DNA of 64,000 nt, from NCBI RefSeq assembly GCF_017356035.1, contig NZ_JAFIQX010000012.1, positions 1-64,000 of the forward strand, given 5' to 3'. The translations under genes and the position numbers were made by a program. Shown here one piece after another: positions 8,446 through 17,696 of the stretch (positions are counted from its first letter, which is position 1; every line of letters starts with the position of its first letter). The notes under the pieces were generated by a model that was not told where the DNA came from, made no database searches, and saw only the letters and a program-made list of their open reading frames with translations. This DNA comes from Longitalea luteola (GTDB taxonomy: Bacteria > Bacteroidota > Bacteroidia > Chitinophagales > Chitinophagaceae).

Positions 8446-11400
8446 TTATTTCTTTTTCAGGATTGGTTGTAATGGTAAGCAAAGCACAAAAGTATTCATC
8501 AAACTCTCTTTTACATACAACCTGCCCTGGTGTAATTGGGTGAGCGAACGGGCAAGTGTTAAGCCAATGCCGGTACCTTTTTGTTTGGGATTCTCACGGA
8601 TGCGATAGAACGGTTCAAAGATCCGCTCGCGCATAGTGACGGGGATCAGCGTTCCATCATTCGAGATTTCAAGTTTGAATTGTTCATCGTCCTTCTGCAC
8701 GGGGAATAATTGTACAGTTATCAGCGTATCGGCATATTTCACCGCATTGCTGAACAGGTTGCTGATGATCTTGTTGAGTGCATCTTCATCTGCCATCGCA
8801 ATTACTGGTACATCGGGCAACTGCAGGCTGTATTGCAGGTTGCGCTTTTGGGCCAATGGCTGAAAGCTGGTGTATACGTCCTGCACCAGAGCAGAGATGT
8901 TGACCTTGGTAAAGTCGAGGCTGAAGCCTTTGGCTTCTGTTTGACGGAAGTCGAGTATCTGCGTGATCAGGGTCATCAACCGGTTGGTATTGCGCTCCAA
9001 CATGGTCACATCCTCTTTAATCGCAGGCAGCTCATCTACTTTTTCAATCAGGTTCTCCACCGGACCTTTTATCAGGGTGAGCGGTGTTCTGATCTCATGC
9101 GCCACATTGGTGAAGAACTCAAACTTCGCTTCATAAATCTCTTTTGCCTTTTTTTCCTGCGATCGCTTATGATAGTTTTGAATAATAGTATACACTAATG
9201 CGATCACTATGGCGGTATATACCAGCCGCGCCCACCAGGTATTCCAGAAGGGTGGACTAATGGTGATCTGCAATTGTTGTTCCTGGCTCCAGCGGCCGTT
9301 AATGGCAGCGGTTATCCGGAAGCGGTATTCACCCGGCGCCAGGTTGGTGAAATAAACTTTGCGGTTGGTGGGCAGGCAGGTCCAGTTTTTATCGAGGCCT
9401 TCCATCATGTATTTGTATTCGGTGATCTCGGGACTGGTATAACTCAGCGCCGCAAAGTCGATGCTGAAGGAAGACTGGTCATAAGGCAGGGTGATCTTTT
9501 TTGTGTATAAAATGGATTGCTGCAGGGGCGACTGCTTCCTGTTTATCAGCAGCTCTTTATTGTGCACCTGGAAACCGGTTATATATACCGGTGGAACAAA
9601 CTGGCTGGCGACAAAATCTTCAGGCCGGAAAGAGATCATGCCTTTGATGGAACCGAAATACAATTTGCCAGTGGCGTCCTTGTAGCCACTGTTGTAATTG
9701 AACTGATCGTACAATAACCCGTTGGCCTTGGTGTACACGGTCATATTTTGCGTAACAGGGTCAAGCCGCACGAGGCCTTTGGAGGTGGTGACCCACAAGT
9801 CAAGGTTATTGTCTTCGACTATCTTAAATACAAAGTTGCTGGGCAAACCATGCTGCGTGGTATAACGTGTAATGCGTTTACGGCCGGCATCCAGTTTACA
9901 AAGGCCGCCGCCTTCCGTAGCGATCCACATGTTATGGCGACTGTCTTCCTCCACGGCATTGATATCATTTATGGTTAAGCTGTTCGTATCGGCCGGATTG
10001 TTCTGCAACCTTCCCCAATGCCGCGTGAGCGGGTCATAGTACAATAGCCCTTGTGTATGCGTGCCGATCCAGATGATGCCGGTATGGTCTTCTTTTAAAC
10101 AACTGATAAATTCACCGCCCGGTGTTTCATGCAGCCATTCAAAATCGGCTGTGGCCGGGCGATGGCGATAAAGGCCACCGCCACTTCCCAGGTAGATTTC
10201 CCCGCGCCGCGTTTGCAGCATGGTCACAATAAAATTATTCCGGAAAGTGTAGTCGTTTACCTTGCTCCCATAGTGTTTAAGCACCTTACCGGTACGCCGG
10301 TCCAGGATGTCGAGTCCATGGTCAAGGGTGCCGATCCAAACTTCATTACCGCGGATCAGCAGACCATGGATATTATGATAGGCAATACCGCTGGGTGTGC
10401 CGGTGGGTTTAAAATGGGTAAAGGCGCCGGTGCGCAGGTTCAGCTTGTTGAGGCCGGCATCCTCCGTGCCGATCCAAAGATTGCCATCGGGATCTTCACA
10501 TATTTCGCGCACAGCGCTGCCACTGATGGTTTGAGTGCTACGGTCAGGGTAGTATTTGGTGATGGGCGTGTGTTGTTTGGGAAAGTAATTTACGCCGCCG
10601 AAAAAAGTACCGGCCCAAACGCCGCCTTCCTGGTCCTTGCACAACGTATATACCGCATTATCCGACAAAGAGTACGGATCAGAGAACTGTTTCTTCAGAT
10701 TGGTGAAGGCACGTGTTTGCGTATTATAAATAAAAATGCCCGACTCGGTAGCGAACCAGTATTCATTGTCTGAGTACCGGGTAATATCCCGCACATACAC
10801 GGTCGTTTTATCGGCGCTGTAGATGAGCAGGTCTTCGTACGTATTTGTCGTAATATTATACAGCTTGATGCCCTGGCAGGTGGTGCCAATAAAGATGGCG
10901 TCTTTTCCCGCAGGATAGATCTTTTTAATAAAGCAGGTAGGCATCTTCGGGGAATGAGCAAATACGTCAGGTCCGCTGAAACTTTGGGTGAGCGTATCGA
11001 ATCTTTTCAGATGCCCGTCTGTGGAACCAAACCACATGTCGCCGGTGCCGCTCATACAAAGCGCGGTGGCATGAATGGTTTTATCGGGCGGAAACTTTGT
11101 CAACGTGCGGGTAGTAAAATTATACCGGCAAACGGTAGTATAGGAGCGGAACCAGAGCCGGCCCTGGCGGTCCATCTGCACATCATTGATCTCGGGCAGC
11201 GAGTCCAAAAAACGTACTAAACATTCTTTAGCATAATCGAACCTGAACAGTCCGTTCTGCGTGCCTACCCAAAGGTTATCATTATCATCAGCAAACAGGC
11301 AATAGATAAAATCTTTCTTCAGCAGGTTATAGTTCTCATTGTCTGACTTGAAGAGTTTGAACCGGTAGCCGTCGAACCGGTTCAACCCTTCCTTGGTTCC

Positions 11401-11571
11401 AAACCACAAAAAGCCTTTTTTATCCTGGATGCTGCAATACACGGTGTTATTCGACAAGCCGTTCTCCACCTGGTAATGTTTGAAATAATAGGGCTGGCCG
11501 CAGGCTGTATGCACAGTCAACAGCAGGGTATACAATGGCAGCCATCGCAATTGTCGTAACAGGCAGTTCAT
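8446..11571 (-). CDS. Two-component propeller sensor histidine kinase (split HTCS half)
   Basis: A 1041-residue membrane sensor. After a signal peptide come many Reg_prop blades (IQDKKGFLWFGTKEGLNRFD and similar WIGT repeats) forming the periplasmic propellers to about residue 680. A Y_Y_Y domain (YKYMMEGLDKNWTCLP) follows, then one membrane segment (LVYTAIVIALVYTII). The cytoplasmic part has a HisKA domain with the phospho-His in VAHEIRTPLTLIKGP and a complete HATPase domain (NLFSNAVKYAD, GTGIGLTLARS). It ends right after the ATPase, where hybrid relatives continue into a receiver. The ligand is probably an oligosaccharide of the target glycan. It is divergent from susC with a 168-base shared upstream region. 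Confidence 0.94.
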   Translation of the reverse strand: MNCLLRQLRWLPLYTLLLTVHTACGQPYYFKHYQVENGLSNNTVYCSIQDKKGFLWFGTKEGLNRFDGYRFKLFKSDNENYNLLKKDFIYCLFADDNDNLWVGTQNGLFRFDYAKECLVRFLDSLPEINDVQMDRQGRLWFRSYTTVCRYNFTTRTLTKFPPDKTIHATALCMSGTGDMWFGSTDGHLKRFDTLTQSFSGPDVFAHSPKMPTCFIKKIYPAGKDAIFIGTTCQGIKLYNITTNTYEDLLIYSADKTTVYVRDITRYSDNEYWFATESGIFIYNTQTRAFTNLKKQFSDPYSLSDNAVYTLCKDQEGGVWAGTFFGGVNYFPKQHTPITKYYPDRSTQTISGSAVREICEDPDGNLWIGTEDAGLNKLNLRTGAFTHFKPTGTPSGIAYHNIHGLLIRGNEVWIGTLDHGLDILDRRTGKVLKHYGSKVNDYTFRNNFIVTMLQTRRGEIYLGSGGGLYRHRPATADFEWLHETPGGEFISCLKEDHTGIIWIGTHTQGLLYYDPLTRHWGRLQNNPADTNSLTINDINAVEEDSRHNMWIATEGGGLCKLDAGRKRITRYTTQHGLPSNFVFKIVEDNNLDLWVTTSKGLVRLDPVTQNMTVYTKANGLLYDQFNYNSGYKDATGKLYFGSIKGMISFRPEDFVASQFVPPVYITGFQVHNKELLINRKQSPLQQSILYTKKITLPYDQSSFSIDFAALSYTSPEITEYKYMMEGLDKNWTCLPTNRKVYFTNLAPGEYRFRITAAINGRWSQEQQLQITISPPFWNTWWARLVYTAIVIALVYTIIQNYHKRSQEKKAKEIYEAKFEFFTNVAHEIRTPLTLIKGPVENLIEKVDELPAIKEDVTMLERNTNRLMTLITQILDFRQTEAKGFSLDFTKVNISALVQDVYTSFQPLAQKRNLQYSLQLPDVPVIAMADEDALNKIISNLFSNAVKYADTLITVQLFPVQKDDEQFKLEISNDGTLIPVTMRERIFEPFYRIRENPKQKGTGIGLTLARSLTQLHQGRLYVKESLMNTFVLCLPLQPILKKK

Positions 11572-11739
11572 CTGGTTCTATATTATCGTTACCGGGTAAT
11601 TTAAGCAAGAAAGATCACGAAAAAACAAAATGTAACAAATTGAACAAATTCTGAAACGCAGGGAATAAGCCGAATGCGCGATAAAGTTTTATTTCATTGT
11701 GTCATTCCTCAAAGCTATTAACCAACAATTGATTGCTAC

Positions 11740-14700
11740 ATGAAAAAATTTACCAAACGCTTGCTGGGTGGCAGGGTACTTTCTGTACTGGAACCATATC
11801 GCCATACCAGATTCCTTGTATTTCTTCTCTTCAATTGTATGATTGCTATGCCAGGATGGGCACAGCCTAAGGCTGGTGTAGCAGTGTCAGGGCTGGTAAA
11901 AGACAGTACCGGCAGCCCGGTGGCCAATGCAACGGTCCTTGAGAAAGGCACCAAAAATGCGGTTACCACAAACATCGATGGGGCCTTCCAGATGAAAGTA
12001 GCCGGTGAGTCGGCGGTGCTCATTATTTCTTCTGTAGGGTTTGCGAACCAGGAGGTACCCGTTAACCAGCAGACCTCTCTTACTATAATCTTGCAAAAGC
12101 TGCGGCACGACTTAGGTGAGGTGATCGTTGTGGGTTATGGCACCACCAAAAGGGCGTCGGTCATCGGTTCCATTGCAGCGGTCACTGATAAAGACATCGG
12201 CATGGTGCACGGAGGTTCCACCGTTAGCACCAGTCTGGCGGGTAAGATCACCGGCGTTTCTTTCCGGATGCCTGATGGCAGGCCGGGCGCCAGCGCTAAT
12301 ATCCAGGTGCGTAATATGGGTGATGCGCTGTTTGTCATTGACGGTATTCAACAGGATGCCGGTCAGTTCAATAACCTGGCCCCGAATGACATTGAAAGCA
12401 TCACGGTGTTGAAGGATGCCTCGGCTGCGGTATATGGCGTACGGGCCGCCAACGGCGTAATTGTCGTTACTACCAAACGCGGCAAACTGGGCTCAAAAAA
12501 TACGGTGAATGTAGATGCTTATACCGGTCACCAGAACTGGACCCGCTTTACCGACGTGCTCACCAACTCCTATGATTATATGCGCTATCGCGCAGAAGCG
12601 GAGATCAATCGCAATGGCAGCACTACCATTACACCGGAAGAACTGGAAAAATACAAAGCCGGTACTGAACCCGGTTACCAGAGTTTTGACTGGAAAAGCT
12701 TTATTCTGAAAAAGAATGCGCCCCAGCATTCGGTGAATGTGAATGTTACCGGTGGATCAGATAAGATCAATTACTATTTATCGGGCACCCACCTGTACCA
12801 GAACTCGGTACTGGGGCGCGAATTCAAATTCAATCGAACCAATATTCAATCGAATATCAGCGCAAAGATCGCCAACCGCCTGAAAGTAGGTGTGAATATC
12901 AACGGCCGTATTGAAACGCGTGACAATCCCGGCGTGCCATACGGAGATGATTACTGGCTGGCCCGCTTTGCCATTTTACGTAATACACCGCTCGAAAGGC
13001 CTTATGCCAATGATAATCCCGCTTACCTCAACGATATTAAACACAACGAAACCAACTGGGCCTACCTGAATACAAAACATGCCGGCAAATATCACAACGA
13101 CTGGCGCGTACTGCAAACCAATTTCAATGCCGAGTACCAGGTGCCGTTTGTGGAAGGGTTGACCATTGGCGGCGTTTACTCGTATTACCTGGCTGATTAC
13201 GTGCTCAATAACCATGAATACACCTACACTACCTATACGTACAATCCTGCCGATCAAACCTACAAACCCACCGGCGGCAGTACCAACCCCTGGCGCGAAC
13301 GGGAACAAAGCAAGGTCATCAACATTACGCAGCAGCTAAAGCTGAACTACAACCGCACCTTCGGATTGCATACCGTCGGGGCTACCTTCGTGAATGAACG
13401 CATTAAGAACCAGCGCCTGCGTAACTGGATCCATTCCGTGCCCAGCACCAATGCGCTTTCACTCATTTACTTTAATACGGCCGACAGGTACGACGACAGT
13501 GTTGCCAACGAAGCCCGCATCGGGTATATCGGCCGCCTGACTTATAGTTATGATAACAAATATTTCCTGGAAGTATCGGCACGGCGCGATGCTTCCTATC
13601 TGTTTGCTCCCGATAAACGGGTAGGCTATTTCCCTTCGGTATTTGCGGGCTGGCGAATAACGGAAGAAGCCTTTGTGCAAAAGCTGCTGGGCGCAAACAA
13701 TCCCTTATCAGATTTTAAAATTCGCGGTTCGTATGGTGTATTGGGTGATGATGGCACACAGCTCGGGTTGCCGGCTTTTGCCTATGTGGAAGGGTACAAC
13801 TACAACCAGGGTATAGCCATCTTAGGTGGAGTGCCCATTGTAGGATCGAGAGACCGGGGTGTGCCCATCACCAATATTTCCTGGCTGAAAAGCAGGATCA
13901 CCGATGTAGGGTTCGACTTCAGCCTGTGGAATGGAAAACTCACCGGTACCTTCGATTATTTCTATCGCAAACGTACAGGATTGCGCGGTCGTAAAACAGA
14001 CGTGCTGGTGCCTTCCGAGATTGGCTATACGCTGCCCGATGAGAACATCAACAGCGATGCCCAGTATGGCGAAGAAGGATCGCTTACCTACAACGGCCGT
14101 TTCCGCAAATGGCGCTTTACCGTAAGCGGTAACCTGTCCTATTCGCGCTCTAAATTCCTTAGCTCTTACAATCCCGTGTTCTTTAATAGTTGGGATCAAT
14201 ACCGGAACTCCGGCGAACGCCGCTTTACCAGGATCAACTGGGGCTATGATGTAATAGGCCAGTTCACTTCGCAGGAGCAGATCAATAATTATCCGGTGAA
14301 TATCGATGGCCAGGGCAATCGTACTTTATTACCGGGTGATCTTATTTACAAAGATGTGAATGGAGATCTGAAGATCGATGACTATGATCAGCGGCCGATC
14401 GGTTATGGCGCCGGTGACCGCATTCAACCCAATATCAACTATGGCATCAGCCTTACATTGATGTACGATAACTTTGATTTCAGGGCCGACTTCTCCGGTG
14501 CTGCGGGCTACACCTGGTTTCAGAACTGGGAAACCCGCTGGCCATTCCAGAATGACGGCAACCTGAACACCATGTTCCTCGATCGCTGGCGCCGCGAAAA
14601 TCCATTCGATCCCAAAAGTGAATGGATACCCGGTAAATATCCTGCACTGCGCTTTAATGATAAGGACCATAGCAACAACACCCGCACCTCTACATTCTGG

Positions 14701-14934
14701 GCGCATAATATAAAATATTTGCGGGCCCGTACCCTCCAGCTCGGTTATTCGCTGCCCGCCAAACTCATCAGCAGGGTGAAGATGGAAAAGGCGCGCTTCT
14801 ACATCAATGCTTATAACCTGTTCTCCATTGACAATGTAAAGGAATATGGCATCGATCCGGAGATCAACGAGGAAAATGGACTGCAATTCCCGCAGAGCAA
14901 ATTCCTGAACGTGGGCGTAAACCTTACTTTTTAA
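11740..14934 (+). CDS. SusC/RagA-family TonB-dependent outer-membrane glycan transporter
   Basis: A 1064-residue TonB-linked beta-barrel that takes up oligosaccharides with its SusD partner. An extended signal peptide ends near residue 42 (PGWAQP). Then come a carboxypeptidase-regulatory-like domain (GLVKDSTGSPVANATVLEKG), the TonB-box region with EVIVVGYGTTK, a plug domain (IQVRNMGDALFVIDGI, VLKDASAAVYGVRAANGVIV) and the barrel to a C-terminal aromatic residue (VNLTF). There is no STN domain, so it is not an anti-sigma-coupled transporter; the HTCS pair upstream is the expected regulator. It starts a plus-strand operon with SusD 21 bases downstream. Confidence 0.96.
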   Translation: MKKFTKRLLGGRVLSVLEPYRHTRFLVFLLFNCMIAMPGWAQPKAGVAVSGLVKDSTGSPVANATVLEKGTKNAVTTNIDGAFQMKVAGESAVLIISSVGFANQEVPVNQQTSLTIILQKLRHDLGEVIVVGYGTTKRASVIGSIAAVTDKDIGMVHGGSTVSTSLAGKITGVSFRMPDGRPGASANIQVRNMGDALFVIDGIQQDAGQFNNLAPNDIESITVLKDASAAVYGVRAANGVIVVTTKRGKLGSKNTVNVDAYTGHQNWTRFTDVLTNSYDYMRYRAEAEINRNGSTTITPEELEKYKAGTEPGYQSFDWKSFILKKNAPQHSVNVNVTGGSDKINYYLSGTHLYQNSVLGREFKFNRTNIQSNISAKIANRLKVGVNINGRIETRDNPGVPYGDDYWLARFAILRNTPLERPYANDNPAYLNDIKHNETNWAYLNTKHAGKYHNDWRVLQTNFNAEYQVPFVEGLTIGGVYSYYLADYVLNNHEYTYTTYTYNPADQTYKPTGGSTNPWREREQSKVINITQQLKLNYNRTFGLHTVGATFVNERIKNQRLRNWIHSVPSTNALSLIYFNTADRYDDSVANEARIGYIGRLTYSYDNKYFLEVSARRDASYLFAPDKRVGYFPSVFAGWRITEEAFVQKLLGANNPLSDFKIRGSYGVLGDDGTQLGLPAFAYVEGYNYNQGIAILGGVPIVGSRDRGVPITNISWLKSRITDVGFDFSLWNGKLTGTFDYFYRKRTGLRGRKTDVLVPSEIGYTLPDENINSDAQYGEEGSLTYNGRFRKWRFTVSGNLSYSRSKFLSSYNPVFFNSWDQYRNSGERRFTRINWGYDVIGQFTSQEQINNYPVNIDGQGNRTLLPGDLIYKDVNGDLKIDDYDQRPIGYGAGDRIQPNINYGISLTLMYDNFDFRADFSGAAGYTWFQNWETRWPFQNDGNLNTMFLDRWRRENPFDPKSEWIPGKYPALRFNDKDHSNNTRTSTFWAHNIKYLRARTLQLGYSLPAKLISRVKMEKARFYINAYNLFSIDNVKEYGIDPEINEENGLQFPQSKFLNVGVNLTF

Positions 14935-14955
14935 CCTGGTGCTGAATTAACTATT

Positions 14956-16851
14956 ATGAAAAAGATATTTCCTATTATAATCGCCGCCGTGCTGACGAAT
15001 ACAGCCGGTTGCAAAAAGGACAGTGAATTCCTGGATGTACAACCCGCTTCTATCCTCACCAATCAGCAGGCATTCTCCGATCCGGCGCAGGTGTTATCCA
15101 TATTGGCCGACCTGTACAACCGCCAGCTCGATTTTTCCGGGCTCGACAATGGCTGGGCGTCATTTGCGGATTTTAGCGAAAGCTTTCCCTCAGAGAATGG
15201 CAGCGCCAATATTGTGCAGCGCAATGAATGGGGTTTCCGGGAATGGGAGACCTGGGACTATGGTTACATCCGCGATCTGAATTTATTTATTGAAAGGGCT
15301 ACCGAAGCTACTGCTCTGGCAGAAACAGACAAAAAGCGCTTTCTGGCAGAAGCCCGCTTCCTGCGCGCCAACTATTATTTTGAGATGGTAAAACGCATGG
15401 GCGGCGTACCGTTGATCCTGCAGTCATTGAAATACGATTTCAGCGGCGATGCAACTTCCTTACAATATGCACGGGCGAAAGAATCGGAGATCTATGATTT
15501 TGTGATCAGCGAAGCAGAAGCAGTCAAAAATGATCTGCCGGCAAATCCCAATGAAAAAAGCCGGGCTACCAAAGGAGCAGCACTGGCCATGGAGGCGCGG
15601 GCAGCGTTGTATGCCGGTTCCATTGCGAAATACGGCGTGAATACACCGCAGGTGAGTTTGCCGGGAGGGGAAGTAGGTATTCCTGCAGCTATGGCCACCG
15701 GCTATTACACCAAAGCCCTGAATGCAGCCAGGGAAATTATCAGCGGCAGCGCCGGCGCCTATGCATTATATAATATTAAGCCTGACCCGGGCGAAAACTT
15801 TGCTTCTATCTTTCTCGATAAAGGCAACAATCCGGAAAGCATCTGGGTAGAAGATTTCAAACTGCGCAGCGGCAGGGTGAATGGTTTCACCGTTTCCACC
15901 CAGCCACGGTATGGGGCGGAAGAAGAGGAGGGCGGCCGCATCAATCCCTCGCTGAACCTGGTACAGGCATTTGAAAAGCTCGACAATACCTTTGCGCCCA
16001 TTCCGAATACAGATGTTTCCGGTAATCCGGTTTATTATAGCAGCCTGTCGGCCATTTTTGCCGGCCGCGATGGCCGGCTGTACGGAACAGTTATATTACC
16101 GGGTTCATCATTTAAAAGCAGGCCGGTAGACATCTGGGCCGGTTACCAGCTGGCTGATGGCAGTATCATCACGGGAGACGACCGCGGCGCGCAAAAGACC
16201 TTGCCCGGCCAGTCGGCGCCCGTACAGGTTGTCGGTTTTGACGGTCCGGTAAGTGCGAAAGAGTTTACAGCACAAACCGGATTTTATCTGCGCAAGTATG
16301 TTGATCCGACCCCCGGCGCCGGATCGCGCGGTACCAACAGTGAAATACCCTTCATTCGCTACCGATATGCCGAAGTGTTGCTGAACGCTGCAGAAGCCGC
16401 CTTCGAATTGGGCCAGCCCGATGTTGCAGCCGGTTATATGAACCAGGTGCGCGCCCGTGCGGGACTCATCATCCCTCTAACGGCTAGAGACATCACCTTT
16501 GATCGCATTGTGCATGAGCGCCGGGTAGAGCTGGCATTCGAAGGCCATATCTTATTTGACCGGAAACGCTGGCGGCTGGCGCATCTGGTGTGGGATGGCA
16601 ATAAAATGACAGCAGCCGATCTGCTCAGTAATATCGGCTCAGCCACCAAACGCAGTACGCAGCCATTTGGTTTATGGCCTTATCGTCTGCACGATCCCGG
16701 CAATCCCGATCACGGCAAGTGGACATTCAAAATTGTACTACCAGTGACCGTCACCGGTACCAACCGGTTCAGGCTGGGCAATTATTATTCGTTCATAGAT
16801 GATAATATCAGGGCGAATAATCCGAAGATAGTGAGACAACCGAACCAATAG
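14956..16851 (+). CDS. SusD/RagB-family glycan-binding lipoprotein
   Basis: A 631-residue surface lipoprotein that caps the SusC barrel and binds glycan. The lipobox gives Cys19 (TNTAGC). N-terminal SusD-like features follow (FLDVQPASILTNQQAFSDP), with TPR helices in the middle (AEARFLRANYYFEMVKRMGG) and a C-terminal RagB/SusD domain (RYRYAEVLLNAAEAAFELGQ, VHERRVELAFEGHILFDRKRW). The length and layout are typical. It directly follows SusC and precedes the DUF3823 gene. Confidence 0.96.
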   Translation: MKKIFPIIIAAVLTNTAGCKKDSEFLDVQPASILTNQQAFSDPAQVLSILADLYNRQLDFSGLDNGWASFADFSESFPSENGSANIVQRNEWGFREWETWDYGYIRDLNLFIERATEATALAETDKKRFLAEARFLRANYYFEMVKRMGGVPLILQSLKYDFSGDATSLQYARAKESEIYDFVISEAEAVKNDLPANPNEKSRATKGAALAMEARAALYAGSIAKYGVNTPQVSLPGGEVGIPAAMATGYYTKALNAAREIISGSAGAYALYNIKPDPGENFASIFLDKGNNPESIWVEDFKLRSGRVNGFTVSTQPRYGAEEEEGGRINPSLNLVQAFEKLDNTFAPIPNTDVSGNPVYYSSLSAIFAGRDGRLYGTVILPGSSFKSRPVDIWAGYQLADGSIITGDDRGAQKTLPGQSAPVQVVGFDGPVSAKEFTAQTGFYLRKYVDPTPGAGSRGTNSEIPFIRYRYAEVLLNAAEAAFELGQPDVAAGYMNQVRARAGLIIPLTARDITFDRIVHERRVELAFEGHILFDRKRWRLAHLVWDGNKMTAADLLSNIGSATKRSTQPFGLWPYRLHDPGNPDHGKWTFKIVLPVTVTGTNRFRLGNYYSFIDDNIRANNPKIVRQPNQ

Positions 16852-16922
16852 ACAATAGGCAATAGACAAAAGGCAAAAGGCAATGTATTTGCGTTTAGCG
16901 TTCGGCGTTCAGCGTTTAGCAT
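16850..16922. repeat. Degenerate word repeat between susD and DUF3823
   Basis: Two word sets are joined. Five or six copies of GGCAATAGACA/AAAGGCA-like words start right after the susD stop. Four copies of GCGTTTAGCGTTC-like words follow. The second set is the inverse of the GCTGAACGCTAAA words seen at 24.2 kb. The repeat lies inside an operon, so it is likely transcribed. Confidence 0.65.
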
Positions 16923-16943
16923 ATCAAAATAATAACCAAAATT

Positions 16944-17645
16944 ATGAAACTATCCACTTACCATATATTGATCATTGCAGGCATCCTCACAACCATGTCC
17001 TGCAAAAAAGACAATTACGACGAACCCGGTGTATTGCTGCAGGGACATGTCGTGTACAGAGGAGAACCCATCGGCGTGGAATATAACCAGGTGCCATTTG
17101 AGTTGTACCAGGATGGATTTGGAAAAACAGGACCCATTAACGCGGTATTTGCACCGGATGGTTCCTATTCCATGCTGTTATTTAATGGCGAATACAAATT
17201 CATCATCCCGAACGGACAGGGCCCTTTTAAATGGAAGCAAACACCTGCCGGCGCACCGGATACCACTTTCATTACGCTGAATGGCAGCCAGCAGCTGGAT
17301 ATAGAAGTGACGCCCTATTACATGATCCGTAATCCGCAGCTCAGTCAGTCTGGCGGTACTATCACCGGTACCTTTAAAATAGAAAAGATCATCACCGATG
17401 CTTCAGCCCGGAACATTGAAAGCGTGAGCCTGTATATCAACAAAACACAGTTTGTGTCAGGCGCCGATAACCTGGCGGTAAAAACAATGAACGGAAGCGA
17501 TATTACTAATCCGGAAAACGTAAATTTAAGTGTAGCGGTACCTACACTAAACCCCGCGCAGGGTTATTTATTTGCGAGGATTGGGTTGAAGATAGCAGGT
17601 GTGGAAGACGGGATCTTTTCACCGGTAATGAAGCTAGACCTGTGA
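16944..17645 (+). CDS. DUF3823 domain lipoprotein of the SusCD operon
   Basis: A 233-residue lipoprotein with lipobox Cys20 (TTMSC). The N-terminal half looks like a carboxypeptidase-regulatory or transthyretin-like beta domain (LLQGHVVYRGEPIGVEYN, GSYSMLLFNGEYKFIIPNG). The C-terminal half is a second beta domain (ESVSLYINKTQFVSG). DUF3823 proteins commonly sit after SusC/SusD pairs and are thought to be surface glycan-binding proteins; the exact role is not established. The last two codons and the stop lie inside a dispersed AGACCTGTnAGGTGCGC element. Confidence 0.88.
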   Translation: MKLSTYHILIIAGILTTMSCKKDNYDEPGVLLQGHVVYRGEPIGVEYNQVPFELYQDGFGKTGPINAVFAPDGSYSMLLFNGEYKFIIPNGQGPFKWKQTPAGAPDTTFITLNGSQQLDIEVTPYYMIRNPQLSQSGGTITGTFKIEKIITDASARNIESVSLYINKTQFVSGADNLAVKTMNGSDITNPENVNLSVAVPTLNPAQGYLFARIGLKIAGVEDGIFSPVMKLDL

Positions 17646-17652
17646 GGTGCGC
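17636..17652 (+). repeat. Dispersed 17-base element, copy 1
   Basis: AGACCTGTGAGGTGCGC overlaps the end of the DUF3823 gene; its CTGTGA supplies the stop. Two further copies, in opposite directions, flank a hairpin at 21664-21729. Confidence 0.6.
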
Positions 17653-17675
17653 ATTGCATCGTGCAATTTTTCTTT
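17653..17675 (+). terminator. Terminator-like hairpin after DUF3823
   Basis: ATTGCA-TCG-TGCAAT followed by TTTTTCTTTTT. It lies between DUF3823 and GH2 inside the presumed operon. It may reduce read-through, giving more SusCD and DUF3823 mRNA than enzyme mRNA. Confidence 0.6.
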
Positions 17676-17696
17676 TTAAAATAAACATAGCAATAT

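Noticed and set aside
10129-10773. 214-residue plus-strand frame opposite the sensor kinase
   Set aside because: Shadow frame of the propeller coding region; composition is not protein-like.
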